This document shows, piece by piece, positions 43,101 through 52,248 of a DNA stretch of 64,000 nucleotides. This DNA is from Drosophila persimilis (taxonomy: Eukaryota; Arthropoda; Insecta; Diptera; Drosophilidae): positions 1,302,001 to 1,366,000 of the forward strand of contig NW_020825313.1 of the NCBI RefSeq assembly GCF_003286085.1. The letters are read 5' to 3'. The notes beneath the pieces are model-generated. The model made no database searches. It was given only the letters and a program-made list of their open reading frames with translations, and was not told the origin of the DNA. Position 1 is the first letter of the stretch. Every line of letters begins with the position of its first letter. Position numbers and translations under genes: made by a program.

Positions 43101-45290
43101 AACACACTGATGAGGGATTACGTAGTGTGGAGTAGACGGAATCGTATTGTCAGTAGGAGACATATGACCTAAGGAGAGGTACTCTTCCATGAATTCCAAG
43201 TACATTTTCTTCAACTCAGGGTCACGATGCAATCGTCTTTCAAGCGACAAAAACCGCCGTTTCGCAACCTCAAAGGAGTTTCCTAAACAATTTGGATCTG
43301 ATTTAAACGGGAGCCTTACTTCGAACCGACCTGATGATAGTACCTGAGTCGTCTTACGATAGTGTTCTTCACATAGCTTGTGCTCAGGTGTGGCAATTTT
43401 CTTGGTAGATGGCATTTCTTCCAGTGACCAAAACTTTTTCAAGGTCCTATCGATGGATACTAGCAACTCTTCACTGCAACTCAAACTGTTTGTAATTTGA
43501 GGAGCAGAACTCCTGGAAACATATTTTCCCGACACAACCCAACCAAGAAGGGTTTTCTGAAGAGTTGGAAAGTCAGGACCTTGTTTAATTTGACCAACAG
43601 CTAATAATTCAAAGAACGATTCTGCTCCAATTAACATATCTATTCTTTGTGGCTTGTAGAAATAAGGGTCTGCCAGTGGTAGGTTCTCTGGGATTCGCCA
43701 GTCAGTCACATTCACTGACTGGTCAGGGTGATAACCTGAAATTGATTTCAGGATCCAAAAATCAAAGGAGAACTCACTACCATTTATTCGCGACTTCACC
43801 ACTGTGTGTATTTTATCCTTTACTTGGGAATTAGATTCACCAATTCCAAGCAAGTTAATACAGGACTCCTCTCTACGGATCTGTAAGCGATTAGCGAGGT
43901 CCTCGGTAATGAAATTTGTTTGTGATCCAGAGTCGAGCAGAGCTCTGGCCAGAATGTGTTCACCGCTCTTAGTTCGGACGCTTACGATCGACGTAGCCAG
44001 AATTACCCTGTCCAACGCTGTCGCATGCAAAACATGTGACGTGGAAGGTTGATTCTGATTTGATGGAGGAGAAGGACTCTCTTGGGGTGGTGGCAACGCG
44101 AGACTATTAGCCGACACTGTGTATCGATGCAATAATGTATGATGTGAGCGGCTGCACACTCGACATTTATTGGCTTTGCATTTTACAACAGCGTGGCCTT
44201 TTCGCAGACAATTAATGCATAGGGATGCCGACTTAGCAAACTCAAACCTTTGCATCACCGAGAGACGCGAAAATGAAGGGCAATTTGACACTACATGGTC
44301 TCCTGAATTGCAGTAGCTACAAGTTTGCTGAGTTCTACTGTTGGTGGAAGTGGAAGAACAAGCAAATGAACTGCGATTATGTTGCTTGCTTGGCATGACT
44401 TTGTCTTGCCTTGGCTTGGTCGATTCTTCAGCAGACAGATGCTGGTATCGACGATTCAAGACTTTCTCAAAGTCGGACCAAAGCGGCAACTTCTCATAAG
44501 TAAGCTGTTCATCCCACTTTTGTTTCGTCACTGGGTCGACTCTGTTTAAAACGAGATGAATGAGCATTGCATTCGAAATTGTTGTATCATCTCCGATCGA
44601 CAGTAACGATCCGTAAATCGACGAAACAGTATCGATTAGAGTTCTTAGAGATGATGCAGATTGATGCGACATTCTCGGCAGATTGAACAATGTGGAAATA
44701 TTATTCGTGAAAATCAAATAATCGTTGTCATACACTCGTTTTAGGCCAGCCATGGCCTTTTCATAATTTGCCTCGGTGACTTGGAACGCCTTTATTGTTC
44801 CTAATGCTTCATCAGAGAGGCACGAAATCAAATGATTAAATTTTTCGATCACCGGTATGCTGTTGTCGCTATGGACTAGTCTTTCAAAAAGGCTAATGAA
44901 ATTTTTGAATTCCGAGTGTTTACCACTAAATTTGGGTAATGCCAATTTCGGAAGTCTAGCATGAGTTGGGGCTGAAGAAGACACTGGCTTCGTCTCGCTT
45001 GCTGCATCAAAGGCGGCGATAAGCGACATTATCTTTCCTTTGGTGACAATTATCAGCTCTTCCAACTCGGCTGCATATGCATCATCACCTGTTATATCCT
45101 CGATTTGCTCCTGCAAATGGTTAGCCTTTTCAATTGAAGCATTCAAACAATCTAATCTACATTGTAATTCCGGTAATTGCAAAGGAATCGACCCTTGATC
45201 TAATCGATCCTCTAAGCGGCGAATGCTTTTTACTCTACTTTTGAGCTTAATCTTTAAGTCTTCAAGAGTGGGTTTACTTTTTTCTGCCAT
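40143..45290 (-). CDS. Element C gag-pol polyprotein, complete
   Basis: 1715 residues from Met 45290. Gag about 1-320, with the DUF1759-type LPKFSGKHSEFKNFISLF near 118. Knuckles CSYCNSGDHVVSNC and CINCLRKGHAVVKC, then CRVCSRSHHTLLH, at about 322-388. Protease RALLDSGSQTNFI near 448. RT with LRVVFDASSKT near 740, LTADVKKMYRQ near 784, and catalytic FYVDDLLTGA near 861. RNase H with HAFADASMRAYGA near 1050, PRLELCAAHLL, YWSDSEVTLHWI and NPADIVSRG. Integrase HHCC domain (HLHHSNFHVGPR, CMRCF) near 1380, core Asp in GVDFCGPV, Asp in VHCDNGTNFVG, Glu in GGLWEAGVKTAK, and a C-terminal domain with LEEGDLVIVAEDNLPP. All catalytic residues are present, and the length is normal for the family. Confidence 0.96.
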   Translation of the reverse strand: MAEKSKPTLEDLKIKLKSRVKSIRRLEDRLDQGSIPLQLPELQCRLDCLNASIEKANHLQEQIEDITGDDAYAAELEELIIVTKGKIMSLIAAFDAASETKPVSSSAPTHARLPKLALPKFSGKHSEFKNFISLFERLVHSDNSIPVIEKFNHLISCLSDEALGTIKAFQVTEANYEKAMAGLKRVYDNDYLIFTNNISTLFNLPRMSHQSASSLRTLIDTVSSIYGSLLSIGDDTTISNAMLIHLVLNRVDPVTKQKWDEQLTYEKLPLWSDFEKVLNRRYQHLSAEESTKPRQDKVMPSKQHNRSSFACSSTSTNSRTQQTCSYCNSGDHVVSNCPSFSRLSVMQRFEFAKSASLCINCLRKGHAVVKCKANKCRVCSRSHHTLLHRYTVSANSLALPPPQESPSPPSNQNQPSTSHVLHATALDRVILATSIVSVRTKSGEHILARALLDSGSQTNFITEDLANRLQIRREESCINLLGIGESNSQVKDKIHTVVKSRINGSEFSFDFWILKSISGYHPDQSVNVTDWRIPENLPLADPYFYKPQRIDMLIGAESFFELLAVGQIKQGPDFPTLQKTLLGWVVSGKYVSRSSAPQITNSLSCSEELLVSIDRTLKKFWSLEEMPSTKKIATPEHKLCEEHYRKTTQVLSSGRFEVRLPFKSDPNCLGNSFEVAKRRFLSLERRLHRDPELKKMYLEFMEEYLSLGHMSPTDNTIPSTPHYVIPHQCVLRPQSTSTKLRVVFDASSKTSSQVALNDILMVGPTIQEELYSTLLRFRLHRFALTADVKKMYRQVMVNEADRQFQLIVWRRDPSESLRLYKLNTVTYGTGPAPFLAIRCLKRLSESAKLSFPRAANVIGSDFYVDDLLTGAACVEELRAIKSEVSQVLQTAGFELTKWFSNSPEITASESTAKPITISDSESTKALGISWLPTDDAFKFKIDNSVMGLRATKRNILSVTSKLFDPLGLLSPIVIKGKILLQELWLNKLDWDESIPLHLETAWNKLKNTLSQLEDISISRFVYSDPMSPVQIHAFADASMRAYGACVYIRSRTAEGLKVSLLTSKSKVAPLKTKTLPRLELCAAHLLADLCHRIKPLLNVPIERVVYWSDSEVTLHWIRSHPSSLSTFVSNRVAEIQEWSDDATWRHVPTKQNPADIVSRGCDVDEIVQSIWFEGPSFLKEEEENWPKNAHFEHSDDLQLEKRKTAVGLTAAVRSSELLDVIEGFSSHLKLLRVFVYVFRFIRKCKDPSLKFEKTISPTEYNEAFYKIVEIVQHHEYQGEIEKVRKGSTIGPSLQRLNPFIHEDTGTWCNFSLLRVGGRLAKAPISYDAKFPLLLTKRSQFVRSYIRHLHHSNFHVGPRALVSILRQSVWIVNAQEVCRQTVRSCMRCFKCKPRLLTQLMGNLPADRLRALRPFSICGVDFCGPVHTTLKIRGRPPYKSYIALFVCFASKAVHLEIVSDLTTDCFLLAFQRFVGRRGYPQVVHCDNGTNFVGASRHLSALRIRLKEQGDAIRDFASKNGCEFAFIPPRAPHMGGLWEAGVKTAKSLLLRAVGSALLTAEELATVLVGIEAIMNSRPLGAISQDPSDGEALTPGHLLTGGSLIAPPALRTPDQESLSCLRRWRLVSSVRQAFWQRWSREYVLGLQIRGKWHQQQPNLEEGDLVIVAEDNLPPQEWLVGRVIATHAGEDGMVRVVEIRTSTGAVFRRPIHKLAPLPMC

Positions 45291-46313
45291 AATGGTTGTG
45301 TTTTTATTTATATATTTATTATTAATATTTTTTTTTTTTTTTTTTTTTTTAATTTTAAATTTTTGAACGAGAACGATAATCGAAAACGAATTTTAATTGA
45401 ATGTCGATGCACGAGGTATCAAGGGAAAGAGTTGTTGCAAGTAACAGCCGAAAACAATATACCCGTTAGATACAGGGTAGCGCGTCACTTGGCAAGTAAC
45501 AGCCGAAAACAATATACCCGTTGGATGTAGGGTAGCACGTCACTTGGCGCACCGTTAAGCTCAAGAGCGGCAACGAAAATTCTCCCAACAAATACAACGC
45601 AAGCAGCAGTGGAGAAGCGAAAGCGAAAACGAAATAATGCACCGGTGCTGCTGCTTGTATGTATGTGTGGATATTTTCTATACGCCGTGGCTTGGGTGAA
45701 CGAACGAACAAACTTTGTTCTAACGACGAGAAAGGTAGAACAAAATAAAATGGGGGGGGGGGGGGGGGGGCGTTGACAGTGATTGCAGTAAACGAAAGAT
45801 GTATGTATGTATGTACATATGTATAACTGTTGCGTCCAAATAGCGGTTCACATATGTATGTCTGTTTGGGTCGATATGTATGTATGTATTTATGTTTTTA
45901 GTTATATTTATGCAATTAATAACAAAATGCATGCAATCAAGCTCTACTATATATGTATCATACGTCTGTGCCTAGAATTGAAGGCGATGTGCAATGTATT
46001 CAGCACAAGACACCTCAAAGAAAGATCTGAATGTCTTTAGCTCAGCCTTCAATTTTCTGCACAAATACCTCTGATTCCTCTTTTGGATTTTTGAATCCAA
46101 CTGCTACTTTCCTGTCTTTTTCGCAGGGCATCCCTCGGCGGTAGCAGAATTGCACAAAAATTATTGTTGGCGCGACCGACGCGATGATATTTTACAAAAA
46201 TTGATTGCCGATTGCACACACACACGACGCGGGCAACGAATATGTTTGCATATGTATACTGCAATTTCTTGTGTCACTGTCACTTATTTTTTGTTGCCTA
46301 TAATTCACTTTAC
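45291..46313 (-). other. Leader (5' UTR) of element C
   Basis: About 1 kb of non-coding DNA between primer site and gag. It holds a T-run near 45329-45350, two tandem copies of a 55-bp repeat (45437-45491 and 45492-45546, about six differences), a run of about 20 G's near 45752-45771, and a TATG/CATA microsatellite near 45798-45830 and 45876-45900. Short reading frames here look accidental. Confidence 0.8.
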
Positions 46314-46332
46314 AGTCCACCCGGGGGCGCCA
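46314..46332 (-). other. Primer-binding site of element C (tRNA-Asn type)
   Basis: AGTCCACCCGGGGGCGCCA in plus reading fits the 3' end of Drosophila tRNA-Asn(GUU), as I remember it, over 19 bases. It directly adjoins the LTR at 46333. Confidence 0.8.
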
Positions 46333-46649
46333 TGAAAAATTAGAAGAGTTTTTCTAATCAGTTACCGAAAACTTTGGGTGGCTGTAATTTAAATTATTTA
46401 TTTGGCGGGGCGAAAAACTTGATACGCTCGATCTATTTCAAGGTTGGCGAACAACTATATTTTCTTCACAATTCAAATCTCTTACTCTAGCTATCCTACG
46501 GTGGCAAAGCGGGGCGAATTCGCTAAGAGCGAGAGAGCGAGCTTTTATTGCGCTCCCGCTTTGCCCTAGCCTAACTTACACTAGACTTCATAATTCATAA
46601 TTCCATCTATAACTAATAATTGTGGCCATGGATGGAAGGTCACGCAACA
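46333..46649 (-). repeat. 5' LTR of element C
   Basis: 317 bp, same sequence as 39798-40114, followed by GGATT (46650-46654). Confidence 0.95.
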
Positions 46650-46654
46650 GGATT

Positions 46655-47669
46655 GTTTATTATCCGACTACCCTACTCCCCTAAACACCTAGTTCCTGGC
46701 TAAATAATCTTTAATACTTTCAATCGTAACGAGAAAATAAATAAATAAGTAGTGCAATAAATAAATAAGCGAATAATTAACTCAATGTTTAGATAACCAA
46801 ATAAATAAATTCAAATACATAAATCGGTTAATTTAAATCAATAAATTGATAAATCTAAATATCTAAATTGATTCAATCAAATAAATAAACACCTACATCT
46901 ACCATTAATCGCCTAATTAAATACAACACTAAATAACTAAATACTTCCTCTCCCAAACAAAAACTCTTTTTCCGATGACTTGCCTAATGCCTACTTCTAA
47001 AATTGCTTCCAAACAATGCTAGCGAGGATTGTTAGTCCTCAAAAAAAAGATGATTTCCCTTTGGGTTTTCTTGCTTTGGCTTTCCAATAGTCTGCTAAAT
47101 CACTAACAAAAAAAAACATATAATTCCCAAGCTGCTTCAGACAAAAATTCACCTTTAATTTGTTTGGTGGGACGAGAGACAACTGCATTTATTGTTTTGC
47201 AGGTGAGCGGACCCCCTTCTTTTCCCCTTGCTATATACCTTCGCTTCCTTTTTCTAAGTGCCAACTCCCTTTGCTGTTTCCTCACTCAGATCACCGTGGA
47301 TCCCCCATAATCGGACAACGACGTTAATGCCTCTGGACATAACCCGGACCACGACTCGACAGATCCTCCGGCACCTCTTCCTCTTTTCAGATCCGGACAG
47401 CGAGCTCCACGAGTCGGACAACGAGGCTACTACCACTTGGTAATACCTGGACCACAACTCGGGACACACACTTCCTTCCCTTCTACCTCCGATACAGAAC
47501 TACCATGTCCATTTTCCTCACTTCTACTCCTCTCAGCGGCTACGACGGCTTGGATTTATTCCCGGCTCGCGGACCGGCTGAGTTTCGTTCTACCAGGGTT
47601 CCATTTTACACCGGGTCCTTAAGACTCGTGTTTAAAATCGATCCCTTCTATTTCCCATTGGGCGCCATT
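46655..47669 (-). other. Leader of element E with primer-binding site
   Basis: The stretch 46730-46930 is built of AAATAAATAA-like low-complexity repeats. The remainder, to 47649, has no convincing gene. TTCCCATTGGGCGCCA at 47652-47667 is the complement of a primer site starting TGGCGCCCAA, two bases from the LTR; it resembles a tRNA-Lys site over about ten bases. The part of the leader next to gag is at 39578-39797, on the other side of C. Confidence 0.7.
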
Positions 47670-48816
47670 TGTTATGATCCGCCTCTTTGCCACCCTGGCC
47701 TATCGTTCCCAGCTAGCTCACGGGGAAGTCAGGGGTGTTTCCGACCCGATAAGTCAGGGGACGGATTGAACAAAACAAAAACAAAAAAAAAACATACAAA
47801 AAAAACAAATCTAATTTATAGGACAGACTTGTCTTCGTTGGCACTTTCGTCAGCGGGGATAGTTGGTTTCGTTATCCCTAGCAGCGTCCCACCCTTCCAT
47901 GAGCGCCACCTTCCATGAGCGCTCCCTTTTCATATTCAGGGTCCCACTCCTCTTCTCGCTCTCGTCCCACCCAACTACCGTTTTCTATTCACTCATGACT
48001 CTTTTCAAATTTTCATTTTTATATCCATTATATTTTCTTACTTATCTTCTTGAACATTAATTCATAATCTAGGTTTATATAACGGAAACAACTACTAACA
48101 CAAAAAATACTAACACAAAAAAAAATAAACCCTATTTCGGCCGAATTGGCAGCCCCCTTTGATAGAAGTTGTTGCTTCCTGATACTTGCGTTTACGTTTA
48201 ATCGTGGTGTTTTTTTTATATGATCGTGATATATTGTTTAATTGTGGGTCGGACGGGTGTAGATGTGTGAAATGTGGTGATGTTATGTGATGTGTTGTGA
48301 ATGAGGGTATACATGCGTGGGTTGGGTGTGATGTGGGTGGATGAAGGTGTGTGACATTGATTCGTGTGGGTTTATTTCTGCTTTGACGTCCGGATTCTTT
48401 CCCCGGGGGGGTTGGTGTGTGGACAGAAACGTGTCTCCAGTCGGTGCTGCGCGGACGGTTCCTTGGTGTCGGTGCTCCGCTGACGGTTCTCGCACCAGTT
48501 TTCCGGCCTGGCCAGTACCGGGGTGCTGCTGCCGCTGTCCGCCGCTTCTGCTGATGTTGATGCCTGCCGCTGATGTCTTGGTGGGATCGTCGTCTCCACG
48601 ATCACCAATTTTGTTTCCTTTTTTTTTCTTTTCAGGGCACGTGCGGCCTCCACTATTCTCCACCGGAAACTCTCTCTTTCTTTTCTTCCTCCTCGACCCG
48701 TTTCCTTTTCTCCCACGCAACTCTGCCACTGCTTCCCAGGATCCACTATAGATGCCGCTGTCTCTTTCTTCTCCAGCCCTGACACTTATCGGCTCTCTCC
48801 AAAACCGCCCATAACA
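47670..48816 (-). repeat. 5' LTR of element E, full length
   Basis: 1147 bp, the longest E LTR copy in the window. Contains the 203-bp block missing from the 3' LTR, the shared 16-bp tandem duplication near 47890-47925, a GT/GGG-rich stretch (48245-48420) and a pyrimidine-rich stretch (48610-48720). The segment from CATAC at 47793 to the end is the part found again in the tandem units. Confidence 0.9.
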
Positions 48817-50397
48817 AGCTCTAAAATATACTCTTCCTCTACAAGCTTTTCTAAGTCACTGTCATACTTTGTCCTCATTTTTATGCCTGTCAAAATCTTA
48901 AATGGGGATATCTTGGTACTTCTCGGAGGAGTGGAGTTTATAAACGATTGTACCCTACCAACATGCTTGTACCAGGCTTTCGGATCTTCTGCGCAAAGCT
49001 TTGTTAACATAGTAGTAACGACCTTATTAATTCGCTCTACCTGTCCATTACCACGCGGCACTCCTTTCGCTATCAGCAAATGTTGGATGTTGGATGTTCC
49101 TTGCAATATTCCGCGAAAACATTAGCAGAAAATGCAGCGCCTCTATCCGTGATCACACGCTTCGGGTTTCCAAAAACTTCGCCCTGTTTCTGCAACCTAT
49201 CAACCACATCATCAGCGCCTGTACTCTTTGTTGGATAAAGCCAGACAAATTTAGAAAAAGCGTCGACAACTACTAGGACGTGGTTATACTGTTTCTTAGT
49301 CAACTCCATCGGTCCAATATGGTCAATATGATACGTTTGCAAAGGCTCATCAGATTTGTCAATTACATTCAAATACCCTTCTTTCTTTCCACATTTTGCG
49401 TCGCTCACAATGCACTCCACACACGACTTAACAATCCTATCCACTTTTCCTAACAACTCTGGAATAAAGTATTCGCGCTGCACTAAATCGATAGTTCTTT
49501 TGACACCAAAATGACCCTGACGATGAGCAATCATTATGATTTCGCTTTCCATCCCAGATGGTATTACGATCAACTCTTTAACTGGATCCTTGTGCAAAAT
49601 GTCATACTTCAAATAAAAGTCGTCGTAAGAACCCGACTCTAGCACCTTACAAATTGCTGATATCCAAATATCCTGACGTTGAGCCTGCTTTATTCGATGT
49701 CTCAGTGAATCTTCCAACAACAAACAATGCACTCTACTCAATGCATCGACGTGTTTCATCTTTGTCCCTGAACGATGCTCAATTTCATAATCGAAGTCCT
49801 GAAGAAAAATGGCCCAACGAGATACCTTAACTGGAACATCTTGTTTCCTCATCGTTAACGCAAAAGCATTACAGTCAGTAATAATTTTTATCTTTCTCCC
49901 AAGCAAATACACTCTCCACTTCTTTAAAGCCTGCACTATAGCGAGTACTTCAACTCCAACTTAGTAACAACATTAAATGAACCCAACGTATATATTTTCT
50001 TGCCTCCTATTCCGATCAATTCTTTTATATCGTTTTTCAACGCAACTGGGAAAATCTTTCTGTAGACTTTCTCGCTCATGGTACAAATATCGCTGCCAGA
50101 ATCAAACAATGCAGTGATATCTTCATTACCGATTTCAACATTCTTAAAAGCCCGATTAAAACTGGTCTGAGAAAATTGCTGGACATTTGAAATTTTCTTC
50201 TCTGTTGCCATTCGTGAACCTTTTGCCTCGCATTGATTTGCCTTGTGACCTAGTTGATTGCAATTAAAACATTTGACGGCACTTTCCTTGCAATACTTTG
50301 CAATATGATTACTACCTCCACATTTGAAACAACGCCTTTCATCCTTGATTTTTACCGAACTATTCTCAAACTTTGGGTTTGCCTTTAGCGTACTTCC
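48817..50397 (-). pseudogene. Element F pol, unit 0, with 1.5 kb internal deletion
   Basis: From the E insertion inward: integrase core end with PRGNGQVERINKVV (Glu), a frame change in the CCAACATCCAACAT stretch, then 49936-49073 with VITDRGAAF (Asp), YHIDHIGPM (Asp), the HHCC domain and the RNase H end (IITDCNAF, HVDALSR). At about 49957 the frame joins directly to the protease region (50211-49937, ALFDSGSDICTMS), losing about 1498 bp that hold RT and most of RNase H. The two knuckles at 50397-50212 are present (CFKCGGSNHIAKYC, CFNCNQLGHKANQC). Confidence 0.88.
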
Positions 50398-51225
50398 TTA
50401 ATTTGCACTGATCTTTTCATAAATCTTAATTTGCTCACGAAAATCTTTAAAATTGTTTGCTTGGTACAGACAGCTTTTGTTTTGCTTGGAGTCTGGAATG
50501 CCCTCAATAATATATTCAATAATACTTTCTTCATCTAGCTGGGATTGACTTGCCAAGGTACACATGCTATAAAAATATTCAATTAAAGTCTCTTTATGGG
50601 TCTTCTTTCTATTTTCTAATAGCTTATGAACTTGCTTTGCCGTTAACTTCTCACTGAATTCACTTTTTAGTGCTTCCTTCAGAGAATTCCAATCATTAAT
50701 GCCTGATTGACTGCTCAAAAATAATTTCGCTGCACCTTTCACTAATGTCCTGCCATATATAAACTTTTGCAAATCATTCCAATTCACTGTTAAGGCATTA
50801 AGTTCAAAATCACGTAGCCAGTCATCAACATCCGGAGAACCATTGCCCGTAAATGCTGAAAGGGATTCTTCGATGTCTCTTAATGTGAACGCCATGTTTA
50901 CTGAACTACCAACTGCTGCTTCTCCTACCGAATTTAAAATTGGCGCGTCTTCTGTCTGTTCGTCCCCAGTTATATTGATCGTTTCTTTGTATACAGATTC
51001 TTCGTTTTCGTCTTGATCTAGTCTAAAGTACGAATATAGTCTCTCCCGTAAAACTGATTTAACACCTGAATGCTGCAGATGTAGCTCTTTCAATTTTTCC
51101 TTCAACTCTGCTACGGTTAGGTCTAAGATTTCTTCGCGTTGCATATTACAATTAGCTAAAATATAGTTTACGTTAAATCCGCTTCCTAAAATTTGCAACA
51201 CCTTAAATCTATTCTGTATATTCAA
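50398..51225 (-). CDS. gag: Element F gag (capsid part), unit 0
   Basis: 275 residues, identical in length to the unit 1 copy. An N-terminal SAP-like motif (LTVAELKEKLKELHLQ, about 36-65) is followed by a capsid-like region (VDDWLRDFELNALTVNW, LLENRKKTHKETLIEYF). It ends at TAA just before the knuckles, in the same frame as pol. Only about 16 bp of F leader remain upstream before E LTR sequence begins. Confidence 0.85.
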   Translation of the reverse strand: MNIQNRFKVLQILGSGFNVNYILANCNMQREEILDLTVAELKEKLKELHLQHSGVKSVLRERLYSYFRLDQDENEESVYKETINITGDEQTEDAPILNSVGEAAVGSSVNMAFTLRDIEESLSAFTGNGSPDVDDWLRDFELNALTVNWNDLQKFIYGRTLVKGAAKLFLSSQSGINDWNSLKEALKSEFSEKLTAKQVHKLLENRKKTHKETLIEYFYSMCTLASQSQLDEESIIEYIIEGIPDSKQNKSCLYQANNFKDFREQIKIYEKISAN

Positions 51226-51241
51226 TTCATATTCATATATT

Positions 51242-52248
51242 CATACAAAAAAAACAAATCTAATTTATAGGACAGACTTGTCTTCGTTGGCACTTTCGTC
51301 AGCGGGGATAGTTGGTTTCGTTATCCCTAGCAGGGTCCCACCCTTCCATGAGCGCTCCCTTTTCATATTCAGGGTCCCACTCCTCTTCTCGCTCTCGTCC
51401 CACCCAACTACCGTTTTCTATTCACTCATGACTCTTTTCAAATTTTCATTTTTATATCCATTATATTTTCTTACTTATCTTCTTGAACATTAATTCATAA
51501 TCTAGGTTTATATAACGGAAACAACTACTAACACAAAAAATACTAACACAAAAAAAATAAACCCTATTTCGGCCGAATTGGCAGCCCCCTTTGATAGAAG
51601 TTGTTGCTTCCTGATGCTTGCGTTTACGTTTAATCGTGGTGTTTTTTTTATATGATCGTGATATATTGTTTAATTGTGGGTCGGACGGGTGTAGATGTGT
51701 GAAATGTGGTGATGTTATGTGATGTGTTGTGAATGAGGGTATACATGCGTGGGTTGGGTGTGATGTGGGTGGATGAAGGTATGTGACATTGATTCGTGTG
51801 GGTTTATTTCTGCTTTGACGTCCGGATTCTTTCCCCGGGGGGGTTGGTGTGTGGACAGAAACGTGTCTCCAGTCGGTGCTCCGCGGACGGTTCCTTGGTG
51901 TCGGTGCTCCGCTGACGGTTCTCGCAACAGTTTTCCGGCCTGGCCAGTACCGGGGTGCTGCTGCCGCTGTCCGCCGCTTCTGCTGATGTTGATGCCTGCC
52001 GCTGATGTCTTGGTGGGATCGTCGTCTCCACGATCACCAATTTTGTTTCCTTTTTTTTTCTTTTCAGGGCACGTGCGGCCTCCACTATTCTCCACCGGAA
52101 ACTCTCTCTTTCTTTTCTTCCTCCTCGACCCGTTTCCTTTTCTCCCACGCAACTCTGCCACTGCTTCCCAGGATCCACTATAGATGCCGCTGTCTCTTTC
52201 TTCTCCAGCCCTGACACTTATCGGCTCTCTCCAAAACCGCCCATAACA
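51242..52248 (-). repeat. E LTR fragment, unit 1
   Basis: 1007 bp ending CCCATAACA. It lacks the 16-bp tandem duplication found in both LTRs of E and the last 123 bp of the LTR in its own direction. It keeps the TGTTATGGGCGG start on the minus strand, so any promoter in the U3 part would point toward the F gag of unit 0. Confidence 0.92.

Larger units (their letters stand above)
39798..46649 (-). mobile_element. Element C: intact, young BEL/Pao element inside the leader of E
   Basis: 6852 bp. LTRs 39798-40114 and 46333-46649 are 317 bp each and look identical base by base. GGATT at 39793-39797 and 46650-46654 is the 5-bp target duplication. LTRs begin TGAAAAATTAG and end CACGCAACA. The primer site touches the 5' LTR. 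One long open polyprotein fills the interior, with no stop or shift. Everything needed for a mobile BEL/Pao element is visible. Confidence 0.96.
33816..48816 (-). mobile_element. Element E: Osvaldo/Ulysses-like Ty3/gypsy element, inserted in F and carrying C
   Basis: LTRs at 33816-34759 (944 bp) and 47670-48816 (1147 bp) start TGTTATGATCC and end GCCCATAACA. AGCT at 33812-33815 and 48817-48820 is a 4-bp target duplication, normal for Ty3/gypsy. On the minus strand: 5' LTR, primer site, leader of about 1.2 kb (split by C at 39797/46650), gag, pol, 142 bp of non-coding DNA, 3' LTR. Without C the element is about 8.1 kb. The kilobase-long LTR and gag type suggest Osvaldo/Ulysses. No env frame is visible. 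Confidence 0.9.

Noticed and set aside
34902..45290. Many plus-strand frames of 60-140 residues across E and C
   Set aside because: All are antisense to well-supported polyproteins and show no family character.
45751..45772. G-run as a functional G-quadruplex element
   Set aside because: A homopolymer of this kind is prone to sequencing error and there is no spaced G-tract pattern. It is only noted as part of the C leader.
46314..46332. tRNA gene fragments (tRNA-Asn here, tRNA-Trp at 26681 and 27221, tRNA-Lys at 2470)
   Set aside because: Only the last 18-19 bases of the tRNAs are present, each next to an LTR border. They are primer-binding sites, not genes.
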